Below, piece after piece: positions 8,307-15,560 of a stretch of DNA of 64,000 bases. A model generated the notes under the pieces. The model was not told the origin of the DNA. It saw nothing but the letters and a program-made list of their open reading frames with translations, and made no database searches. The position numbers were made by a program, and so were the translations under genes. Source of the stretch: Carboxylicivirga agarovorans (GTDB lineage Bacteria > Bacteroidota > Bacteroidia > Bacteroidales > Marinilabiliaceae); assembly GCF_050589845.1 (NCBI RefSeq), contig NZ_JBNGPA010000002.1, positions 186,001 through 250,000 on the forward strand, read 5' to 3'. Each line of letters starts with the position of its first letter. Within the stretch, counting starts at the first letter, position 1.

Positions 8307-9230
8307 ATGAGTAAGATTGCAAAAAACGTAACAGAATTAATTGGTAAAACGCCTTTAGTAAAAGTCAACAGACTGGCTAACGGATCACAGGCAGAAGTAG
8401 TGGCAAAACTGGAGTTTTTCAATCCTGCCAGTTCAGTCAAAGACCGTATTGCTTATTCAATGATTAACGATGCTGAACAGAAAGGTTTGCTGGATAAGGA
8501 TACGGTAATAGTTGAGCCTACCAGTGGTAATACAGGAGTGGGGCTGGCATTTGTAGCAGCGGTTAAAGGTTATCGTATTATCTTAACCATGCCTGAAAGC
8601 ATGAGCATTGAACGCCGTAAACTGCTGATTAAATTTGGTGCTGAATTAGTGCTTACGCCAGCTGAAAAAGGTATGAAAGGTGCGATTGAACGTGCTGATC
8701 AAATAGCCAGCGAATTACCAAAGTCTTTTGTCCCACAGCAGTTCAATAACGAAGCTAATCCTGCAATACACCGTTGCACTACCGCTGAAGAGATATGGGA
8801 AGATACCGATGGTGAGATCGATATTTTTGTATCCGGGATAGGAACTGGTGGTACGATAACAGGAGTTGGTGAGGTCTTAAAAGAGCGTAATCCGGGTATT
8901 AAGATTGTAGCTGTTGAACCAGAAGCATCACCCGTACTGTCAGGTGGTCAGCCCGGGCCGCATAAGATACAGGGAATAGGTGCCGGTTTTGTACCAAATG
9001 TATTAAATGTTGATGTGTTTGACGAAGTCATCAAGGTACCAAATGATTCGGCTATTGAAACCGCTCATAAGGCAGCTAAGAAAGAAGGTATTCTTTGTGG
9101 TTATTCATCGGGAGCAGCACTGTTTGCAGCACTTGAAGTGGCCAAACGTCCTGAGAATGCAGGAAAGCGTATTGTTGTTATCTTACCAGATACAGGCGAG
9201 CGTTACCTGAGTACCTTCAAAATCGATTGA
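8307..9230 (+). CDS. cysK: Cysteine synthase A (O-acetylserine sulfhydrylase)
   Basis: CysK makes L-cysteine from O-acetylserine and sulfide using PLP. The 307-residue protein shows the PLP lysine in NPASSVKDRIAYSMI (about residue 44), the substrate loop EPTSGNTGVGLAFVAA, the phosphate-binding GIGTGGTITGVGEVL and the C-terminal ILPDTGERYLSTFKID ending. Length and motifs match CysK rather than cystathionine beta-synthase. It follows the Rrf2 regulator by 12 bases and precedes the sulfite reductase genes, so it uses the sulfide they produce. A 13-base-pair hairpin downstream (9261-9292) may end or attenuate the transcript. Confidence 0.95.
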   Translation: MSKIAKNVTELIGKTPLVKVNRLANGSQAEVVAKLEFFNPASSVKDRIAYSMINDAEQKGLLDKDTVIVEPTSGNTGVGLAFVAAVKGYRIILTMPESMSIERRKLLIKFGAELVLTPAEKGMKGAIERADQIASELPKSFVPQQFNNEANPAIHRCTTAEEIWEDTDGEIDIFVSGIGTGGTITGVGEVLKERNPGIKIVAVEPEASPVLSGGQPGPHKIQGIGAGFVPNVLNVDVFDEVIKVPNDSAIETAHKAAKKEGILCGYSSGAALFAALEVAKRPENAGKRIVVILPDTGERYLSTFKID

Positions 9231-9260
9231 TCCCGTTTATCAAGTAATTATTGCATAAGT

Positions 9261-9292
9261 AATTGTAAAGTGGCCACAACCACTTTACAATT
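9261..9292 (+). terminator. Hairpin downstream of cysK, probable terminator
   Basis: Perfect 13-base arms (9261-9273 and 9280-9292) with a 6-base loop lie 30 bases after the cysK stop. The right arm ends in TTTACAATTT, a weak T-rich tail, so it may be a terminator or an RNA-stabilising stem. Confidence 0.55.
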
Positions 9293-9322
9293 TAGATATA
9301 TACACCCCAAAAGAAGGAAATC

Positions 9323-9382
9323 ATGAAACTGACTACACCTTATTTGATATCTTTTCTTCTTCGAATGCCCTGCCGGGCTTAA
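9323..9382 (+). CDS. Possible leader peptide upstream of cysJ (19 codons)
   Basis: A small open frame starting at ATG 9323 is preceded by AGAAGGAAA at a ribosome-binding distance, which is notable in a genome where such sequences are rare. It encodes MKLTTPYLISFLLRMPCRA, with a single cysteine codon three codons from the end. The 6-mer TGCCGG occurs at its end (9371-9376) and again at 9391-9396; both can pair with CCGGCA at 9404-9409, so alternative stems are possible. This arrangement is reminiscent of attenuation, but no clear T-run follows the stem and the frame may be chance. Confidence 0.3.
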   Translation: MKLTTPYLISFLLRMPCRA

Positions 9383-9420
9383 TATTTCTTTGCCGGTATA
9401 CCGCCGGCACACTCATAGTT

Positions 9421-9451
9421 TTGAATAGATAACAGGCAGCATTTATGTTGC
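9421..9451 (+). promoter_or_regulatory. Candidate Bacteroidota promoter for cysJ
   Basis: TTG at 9421-9423 is followed after exactly 20 bases by TATGTTGC at 9444-9451, close to the phylum's -33/-7 consensus TTG-N20-TAnnTTTG. It lies 34 bases before the cysJ start codon, and would allow cysJ transcription separate from cysK. Confidence 0.4.
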
Positions 9452-9484
9452 AGATTGTTGTATTACAATTAAATACGATATAGA

Positions 9485-11281
9485 ATGTCATATCCTATAA
9501 ATACTGGTGTATTGCCTGATAAATTATTAGGTGAAGCCAATGAGTTAGTGCATAAACTATCTAAAGAACAGCTACTTTGGTTAGGTGGATACTTGTCGGG
9601 TATTGGTTTGTCAGGTGTCAGATCTGAATTAGATACCCAATTGACAGAAGTTAGTTCTGTCAGTGCCAATGGTGATCATAAAGAGGTGGCTGCGATTACT
9701 GTTTTACTGGGTTCTCACTCTGGAAACGGGAAACAGATTGTCAAATACTTGTCTGCTGTGGCTTCACAACAACAAAAGCAGCTTAAGGTGATAAATATGG
9801 CCGATTATAAGGTTAAAAACCTTAAGAAAGAAGAGAACCTGGTGATAGTCGTTTCAACACACGGAGAAGGTGAGCCGCCGGCTGATGCGGCGGATCTGCA
9901 TCGTTTCCTCGCTGGTAAACGGGTGGGGTCTCTTGAGCAATTGCAATATTCGGTCATTGCATTGGGGGATAGTAGCTATAAATATTTCTGTAAAACAGGT
10001 ATTGATTTTCATGAACAATTAAAGTCGCATGGCGCAAAACCTTTGACTGAACCATATTTGCTGGATGTTGATTTTAAGGATCATCAGGAACGAATAGCCA
10101 AGGAGCTGCTTGATCAATTTAAGTTTGATGGGCTAACCGGGACAGTGCCATCTAATAAACACAAAAGTGATGAGCCATTAAGCGGAGGGCTTTTTCATGC
10201 TGAATTGATCGATAAAGTGTTACTTAATGGTCGAGGTTCAAATAAGGAAACCTACCACATTGAACTGGATCTGGAGGATTCTGGTATCACCTATCAGCCA
10301 GGTGATGCCCTTGAAGTATATGCGGTGAATAATCAGGATCTGGTTGATCAGATATTGCGTCAAGTTAATTTTTCTGGAACGGAAAGTGTGCAGCATAAGG
10401 GAGGTTCTTATGCCATTCGTGAATTATTGCTGCATCATAAAGAAATTACACTGGTGACTTTACCCGTGCTAAAGAAGTTATCCGCTTTTGTTGAAGAGCC
10501 GGCTTTAAACCGATTGCTTGATAACAGGGATGAATTAGATTCATTTCTTAACGGTAGTGATCTGTTGGATGTCATCAAAGAATTTGGCATACAGGTAAGG
10601 CCTCAGGAACTAAGCGATGCTCTGAGAACCCTGCCTCCAAGGGCTTATTCCATAGCTTCTTCACAGGAAGAAGTTGGTGATGAGGTTCATCTGACTGTTG
10701 GAGCTGTACGTTATCACAAAAACGAGCGGCAACATGAAGGCGTTTGCTCGACTTACCTCATTGATCGACTTGAGGAGGGAGGTAAAGTGGCTGTTCAGCT
10801 TAAGTCCAATGATGGATTCAGATTGCCTGATACAGAAACGGATATTATTCTTATAGGCGCAGGAACTGGTATTGCCCCATACCGTTCATTTCTTCAGGAA
10901 AGGGAACAGGAGTCGGGTAAGGGGCGAACATGGTTATTTTTTGGAGATCAGCATTTTGAAACAGATTTTTTATATCAGGCAGAGTGGTTGAAGTACCGGC
11001 AGAAAAATGTACTGAACAAGATCAGTATTGCTTTTTCGCGTGATCAGGAAGATAAGATCTACGTGCAACATCGTATTAAACAACATGCCGATGAAGTGTA
11101 TGACTGGCTTCAGAAAGGTGCAGCAGTATATGTTTGTGGTGATCGTAAAAAGATGGCAAAGGATGTTGAAAAAGCATTTGTTGAAATCCTTAGTAATAAA
11201 GAGGGCTTATCCACAGAGCAGGCAGAAGTAAAACTGCTTGGCTATAAGAAGGAGGGTCGCTATAATGAAGATGTGTATTAA
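9485..11281 (+). CDS. cysJ: Assimilatory sulfite reductase (NADPH) flavoprotein subunit
   Basis: CysJ passes electrons from NADPH through FAD and FMN to the sulfite reductase hemoprotein. The 598-residue protein has an FMN/flavodoxin domain from about residue 71 (TVLLGSHSGNGKQIV, STHGEGEPPADA, ALGDSSYKYFC), the FAD-binding segment RAYSIASSQ, and the NADPH domain (LIGAGTGIAPYRSFLQERE, WLFFGDQHFETDFLYQAE, YVCGDRKKMAKDVE). The C-terminus GRYNEDVY is the usual one for CysJ. Length equals the family norm. cysI follows after 20 bases. A copy of the Rrf2-type half-site overlaps codons 3-7. Confidence 0.95.
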   Translation: MSYPINTGVLPDKLLGEANELVHKLSKEQLLWLGGYLSGIGLSGVRSELDTQLTEVSSVSANGDHKEVAAITVLLGSHSGNGKQIVKYLSAVASQQQKQLKVINMADYKVKNLKKEENLVIVVSTHGEGEPPADAADLHRFLAGKRVGSLEQLQYSVIALGDSSYKYFCKTGIDFHEQLKSHGAKPLTEPYLLDVDFKDHQERIAKELLDQFKFDGLTGTVPSNKHKSDEPLSGGLFHAELIDKVLLNGRGSNKETYHIELDLEDSGITYQPGDALEVYAVNNQDLVDQILRQVNFSGTESVQHKGGSYAIRELLLHHKEITLVTLPVLKKLSAFVEEPALNRLLDNRDELDSFLNGSDLLDVIKEFGIQVRPQELSDALRTLPPRAYSIASSQEEVGDEVHLTVGAVRYHKNERQHEGVCSTYLIDRLEEGGKVAVQLKSNDGFRLPDTETDIILIGAGTGIAPYRSFLQEREQESGKGRTWLFFGDQHFETDFLYQAEWLKYRQKNVLNKISIAFSRDQEDKIYVQHRIKQHADEVYDWLQKGAAVYVCGDRKKMAKDVEKAFVEILSNKEGLSTEQAEVKLLGYKKEGRYNEDVY

Positions 11282-11301
11282 CCATTCCAAAGAATCGATA
11301 A

Positions 11302-13020
11302 ATGAGTATTAAGCAAAATAAACAGCCTCAGCCGGAAAAATGGTCACCATCTGAGGTGGAGATCATAAAAGCCAATAGTAATTACCTGCGGGGTACTCTG
11401 GAGCAAAGCCTTAATGATGAGGTGACAGGGGCAATTGCCGCCGATGATACACAGCTAATAAAGTTTCATGGTAGTTATCAGCAAACAGACCGGGATTTGG
11501 ATGATGAACGAAAGCGGCAAAAGCTTGAGCCAAAGTACAGCTTTATGATTCGCGCACGTGTACCTGCAGGAGTTTCGACGGCCGAGCAATGGCTGGCTCT
11601 GGATGCCCTGGCAGATAAATATGGTAACGGTACATTGAAGTTGACAACCCGTCAGGCCTTTCAGCTGCATGGTGTAATTAAGCGGAACCTTCGACAAACA
11701 ATGAAGGGCATGAATGATGTTTTGCTGGATAGTATCGCCGCATGTGGTGATGTTAACAGAAATGTGATGAGTACATCTAATGAAGCTCTTTCGCCTGTCG
11801 TAGGTGAGTTGAGTAGTTTTGCCAGGAGCATCAGTGAACATTTGTTACCAAAAACCACTGCTTATCATGAAATTTGGCTGAACAAGAAGCTGGTTGATGG
11901 AGGTGCTTCAGATGAAGAACCAATATATGGTAAAACTTACCTGCCGCGTAAATTCAAGATCGCAATTGCTGTTCCTCCTTACAATGATACTGATGTGTTC
12001 GCCAATGATATTGGCTTGATAGCTATTGTGGAAAATGATGAACTCAAAGGCTATAACATTGCAGTTGGAGGAGGAATGGGCAAGACTTATGGAATGCCTG
12101 AAACGTACCCTCGTCTTGCGGATGTACTGGGTTATGTTGCGAAGGAGAAGGCACTTCAGGTAATCGAAGAGATCGTGAAAATTCAGCGTGATTTCGGAAA
12201 TCGGGAAAACAGAAAGCTGGCACGCTTAAAATATACATTGGACAGGATTGGTTCTGTCCGGTTTATTGAATTACTCAATTCCCGTTTAGGATTTGAAGTG
12301 GAGAAAGCACGGACCTATCATTTTGAGTCAAATGGTGATGTATTTGGTTGGAAAAAAGCCGTCACTGGTAGTTGGTTTCTAGGCTTGCACATTGAACATG
12401 GGCGCGTGCAGGATACGGCCGGCTTAAAATTAAGAGAGGCGCTACGCGAGGTTGCCAAATTAAAAGTATGTGATTTTAGACTCACGGGAAACCAGGGACT
12501 GGTGCTCGGTAACATTAGTTCGGCTGATAAGTTAAAGGTTCAGGAAGTTTTGAGCCGGTATTCGGCCGGTGATGCAAAAGTATTATCAGGCTTGCGCCGG
12601 CATGCTGTAGCTTGTGTCGCTTTAAATACATGTACAATGGCTTTTGCTGAAGCGGAGCGTTATTTACCTGCTCTTGTAGGTAAATTAGAAATATCTCTTG
12701 AGAAGCATGGCCTTAGTCAGGATGATATACTGATCAGAATGACAGGTTGCCCCAATGGCTGTGGTCGTCCTTTTCTTGGAGAAATTGGACTGGTAGGGCG
12801 AGCGCCCGGAAAGTACAATTTATACCTGGGTGCAGGTTTCGCTGGTGAACGTCTGAATACCCTGTATAAAGAAATGCTTGGAGAAGAAGAGATTCTTCAG
12901 TTGCTGGATCCGCTCTTTGGTCAATATGCGAAAGAGCGCAAAGGTAAAGAGCGATTTGGAGACTTTATTGTGCGAACGGGCGTTGTTGATCCATCCCAAA
13001 GTGTTTCTGTAATAAATTAG
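11302..13020 (+). CDS. cysI: Assimilatory sulfite reductase (NADPH) hemoprotein subunit
   Basis: CysI reduces sulfite to sulfide with six electrons at a siroheme coupled to a 4Fe-4S cluster. The 572-residue protein contains the four cluster cysteines: ACVALNTC (Cys438 and Cys444) and TGCPNGCGRP (Cys483 and Cys487), spaced exactly as in the E. coli enzyme. KLTTRQAFQLHG near residue 115 is the conserved siroheme/sulfite-site segment with its arginines. The N-terminal region (NSNYLRGTL) is also typical. It pairs with cysJ just upstream, and the siroheme synthesis genes follow, so this cluster makes both enzyme and cofactor. Confidence 0.96.
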   Translation: MSIKQNKQPQPEKWSPSEVEIIKANSNYLRGTLEQSLNDEVTGAIAADDTQLIKFHGSYQQTDRDLDDERKRQKLEPKYSFMIRARVPAGVSTAEQWLALDALADKYGNGTLKLTTRQAFQLHGVIKRNLRQTMKGMNDVLLDSIAACGDVNRNVMSTSNEALSPVVGELSSFARSISEHLLPKTTAYHEIWLNKKLVDGGASDEEPIYGKTYLPRKFKIAIAVPPYNDTDVFANDIGLIAIVENDELKGYNIAVGGGMGKTYGMPETYPRLADVLGYVAKEKALQVIEEIVKIQRDFGNRENRKLARLKYTLDRIGSVRFIELLNSRLGFEVEKARTYHFESNGDVFGWKKAVTGSWFLGLHIEHGRVQDTAGLKLREALREVAKLKVCDFRLTGNQGLVLGNISSADKLKVQEVLSRYSAGDAKVLSGLRRHAVACVALNTCTMAFAEAERYLPALVGKLEISLEKHGLSQDDILIRMTGCPNGCGRPFLGEIGLVGRAPGKYNLYLGAGFAGERLNTLYKEMLGEEEILQLLDPLFGQYAKERKGKERFGDFIVRTGVVDPSQSVSVIN

Positions 13021-13027
13021 TTGACCT

Positions 13028-13255
13028 ATGAAAGACAAAAGATATCGTAGCATTATAAAAACAATATCCTGGCGGGTAACGGGTACCATCGATACATTTC
13101 TGGTTTCGTATTTGGTAACCGGGAAAGTGGGTATTGCGGCATCTATAAGTATTGTTGAGGTCTTTACAAAGTTGCTTTTGTATTATTTACACGAGCGGGT
13201 ATGGAATCGCATTAAGATAGGTAAGGAGAAAGTGGAACCGGAGTATCAGATTTAA
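13028..13255 (+). CDS. DUF2061 small membrane protein
   Basis: The 75-residue protein fits the DUF2061 pattern: the SWRVTGTIDTFLVSYLVTG segment, the IVEVFTKLLLYYLHERVW segment, and two hydrophobic helices. It begins 7 bases after cysI and ends 14 bases before the siroheme dehydrogenase gene, so it belongs to the same operon. DUF2061 proteins are often found with sulfate assimilation genes, but their role is not known; transport or assembly support at the inner membrane are guesses. Confidence 0.85.
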   Translation: MKDKRYRSIIKTISWRVTGTIDTFLVSYLVTGKVGIAASISIVEVFTKLLLYYLHERVWNRIKIGKEKVEPEYQI

Positions 13256-13269
13256 CGGAGGGATTGATC

Positions 13270-13770
13270 ATGAATTTTTTACCGATAAACATCAATATTG
13301 AGGATGAAACCATATTGATCATTGGAGGAGGAAAAGTCGCCATTCATAAAATAGAATCGCTCGAGCGCTTTACTCAAAAGATCAAGGTGATTGCTAAGGA
13401 AGTGGTGCCCGAGATACGGGACCGCTCATTTATTGAAATTGTTGAGAAACCATATGAATCCGATGATTTGAATGGACACTTGCTGGTGTATGCCGCAACA
13501 AATGATACGGTTTTGAACACTCAGATCAGGAATGACGGACATCAGAGGCGCTGCATTGTCAATGTGGTTGATAAGCCTGAGAATTGTGATTTTGTTTCGC
13601 CTGCCATTTATAAGCAGGATAAAATATCTGTTGCTGTCGGGTCCAATGGGGAGAATGTATTTGCAGCTATTCATTGGCGCAACCAGATTAGGGATTTAGC
13701 TGAAAAGGGAATTATCCGAACAACAAAAAGTAAAGATGAATACCGTGATGAATTTAATGCGGTCATTTAA
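13270..13770 (+). CDS. Precorrin-2 dehydrogenase / sirohydrochlorin ferrochelatase (CysG N-terminal-like)
   Basis: This 166-residue protein corresponds to the N-terminal half of CysG (the Met8/SirC type). It oxidises precorrin-2 to sirohydrochlorin using NAD and may also insert iron. The NAD-binding loop ILIIGGGKVAIHKIESL lies near residues 15-31; VYAATNDTVLNTQI and NVVDKPENCDFVSPAIY are the conserved catalytic-side segments. ATG 13270 is chosen over TTG 13264. The gene sits between the DUF2061 gene and the CobA-HemD fusion, which supplies precorrin-2, so the three enzymatic steps to siroheme are encoded side by side. Confidence 0.9.
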   Translation: MNFLPININIEDETILIIGGGKVAIHKIESLERFTQKIKVIAKEVVPEIRDRSFIEIVEKPYESDDLNGHLLVYAATNDTVLNTQIRNDGHQRRCIVNVVDKPENCDFVSPAIYKQDKISVAVGSNGENVFAAIHWRNQIRDLAEKGIIRTTKSKDEYRDEFNAVI

Positions 13771-13797
13771 AGTTTAACCCAGTGATTTAATATCGAT

Positions 13798-15510
13798 ATG
13801 GAAATACACATTCAATCTTATATCCCAGGTTTAAATTCAATTTATCGTCAGATAGAGCAGGCTGCTCCGAATCACTCGGAGCTGACCTGGTCGTATTGTA
13901 AAAACGATCGACTATTGGATACTGAGCAATTAATGGAATTACTTATTAAGGGTGTTGACCTGATATTAATTCCGCTGGAGGCTATTCGCTATTCGCAGGG
14001 TGGTAACTTTAAGCCCCTGGCTGTGTTTGAAAATGACAAAGATGGAAACAATCCTTTGCTACTATTAGCCTTAAATGAGCAAATTACACATTCATTTAAG
14101 CCTTTTCCTAACGATTTGAGACAATCATACGGGATGGTCAGTATTGCAGGTTTCGGTCCCGGAGATCCTGAGCTATTAACATTGAAGGCGCAGCGTTTAA
14201 TTACCGAAGCTGAGATAATTTTATATGATGATTTGTTAGATGATAAGTACTTGGAGCAATTTGAGGCCGAGTTGATCTATGTTGGCAAGCGAAAAGGTAA
14301 GCACAGTATAAGGCAGGAGGATATTAACAAGCTCCTCTATGCATCGGCTAAAAAAGGCAAAAAGGTTTTACGCTTAAAAGGAGGAGATCCCCTGATCTTT
14401 GGAAGAGGAGCAGAGGAGTATCAATACCTGAACGATCGCTATGTAAACGTGACAATAGTACCGGGTGTAACTTCAGCGCTTGCAGCAGCGGCAGATACAG
14501 CTATTCCTCTTACATCGCGTGGAACAAGTACTTCGGTTGCTTTTACGCTTGGGCATGATGCGATCTATAATAAATTGCCTAAAGCAGATACTCTTGTTTT
14601 TTACATGGGCGCAGCCCAGCAGCAGAAATGGGCCCAACGACTGATGAAAGAGGGCTGGCCTGATGATACTCCAGTGGCATGTGTGCGAAATGCTTCTTTG
14701 GCAACAGTTGAAACAATACCTTATACGCTGGATGAGTTATTGACAAGCAAAAAAATATTGCCTGCACCTGCATTGTTAATTGTGGGACAAACAGCCGGCA
14801 AACCTGTGAACAGGCATAAGAAATGGTTATATACAGGAACTGATAAGAGGTATTTTAAAAAGGATGGTCTTCTCGTTCATAATCCGATGGTCAGCATTGA
14901 AGCAAAGTCTATGGATGAGAAGCAGGTTGAATTGTTTCATAATATCAGGGCCTTTGATCGTCTTGTATTTGCTTCTCCTTTTGCTGTTCATCATTTCTTT
15001 AGAGCATTGTTTGAGCTTGAGTTTGATGTCAGGGTGTTAAGTGGAATAGAGTTGAGTTCTATTGGTGAATCCACATCAAAAGCCTTGTCAGATTACGGAT
15101 TGAGAGTGAAGCCTGAATCGGCTGGTAATTCTGCTAAAGGCTTAATTCGGTCAATGGCCCGTAACCATGTGGTTAATGATACCATACTGTTACCTTGTTC
15201 AGATGATGGCTTTAATGTACTTCCTAATGAGCTAAGAAAGCTGGGGAATCAAGTATTCGAATTGAATTTATACAGGAGTGTTATCCCAGAGAATGTCGTT
15301 CATCATAACCTTGATGATTTTTATGGTGTTGTCTTTACATCGCCAAGGGCTGTTCATCACTTCTTCAAACTGCACCTGACTTTGCCTTTGGATTTAAAAA
15401 TCAGTGTCAGGGGAAAGTACACAAAAGAAGTGCTGGATACCTACATGCAGAAGTTACAATTGAAAAATGTATCAACAGTTTATAATAGTCATCCAGAGTT
15501 TGAAGGATAA
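13798..15510 (+). CDS. cobA: Uroporphyrinogen-III C-methyltransferase fused to HemD-like domain, with degenerate HemC-like N-terminus
   Basis: The 570-residue protein has three parts. Residues about 115-350 are a full SUMT/CobA domain: VSIAGFGPGDPELLTLKAQR, LRLKGGDPLIFGRGAEEY, IVPGVTSALAAAADTAIPLT, and the late TLGHD segment; it makes precorrin-2 from uroporphyrinogen III with SAM. Residues about 355-570 look like a HemD (uroporphyrinogen-III synthase) domain, with FASPFAVHHFF and a second FTSPRAVHHFF. Residues 1-110 resemble part of HemC (GVDLILIPLEAIRY, then a counterpart of the ERxDPRDAL region) but lack the usual catalytic residues. A strong terminator follows. The CobA call is firm, HemD likely, and the HemC remnant is an inference. 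Confidence 0.88.
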   Translation: MEIHIQSYIPGLNSIYRQIEQAAPNHSELTWSYCKNDRLLDTEQLMELLIKGVDLILIPLEAIRYSQGGNFKPLAVFENDKDGNNPLLLLALNEQITHSFKPFPNDLRQSYGMVSIAGFGPGDPELLTLKAQRLITEAEIILYDDLLDDKYLEQFEAELIYVGKRKGKHSIRQEDINKLLYASAKKGKKVLRLKGGDPLIFGRGAEEYQYLNDRYVNVTIVPGVTSALAAAADTAIPLTSRGTSTSVAFTLGHDAIYNKLPKADTLVFYMGAAQQQKWAQRLMKEGWPDDTPVACVRNASLATVETIPYTLDELLTSKKILPAPALLIVGQTAGKPVNRHKKWLYTGTDKRYFKKDGLLVHNPMVSIEAKSMDEKQVELFHNIRAFDRLVFASPFAVHHFFRALFELEFDVRVLSGIELSSIGESTSKALSDYGLRVKPESAGNSAKGLIRSMARNHVVNDTILLPCSDDGFNVLPNELRKLGNQVFELNLYRSVIPENVVHHNLDDFYGVVFTSPRAVHHFFKLHLTLPLDLKISVRGKYTKEVLDTYMQKLQLKNVSTVYNSHPEFEG

Positions 15511-15511
15511 A

Positions 15512-15538
15512 AAAAGCGGAGCCTTTGGCTCCGCTTTT
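15512..15538. terminator. Strong bidirectional intrinsic terminator
   Basis: Twelve-base perfect arms (15512-15523 and 15527-15538) with a 3-base TTT loop, GC-rich in the stem and flanked by A-run and T-run. It separates the siroheme operon from the convergent ppiD-like gene and can serve both. Confidence 0.92.
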
Positions 15539-15560
15539 GATATTTTAGATTCTTCTGTTT

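Noticed and set aside
11455..11841. 128-codon frame antisense to cysI
   Set aside because: It overlaps a fully conserved cysI, has no start context and its translation looks random; it is a shadow of the coding frame.
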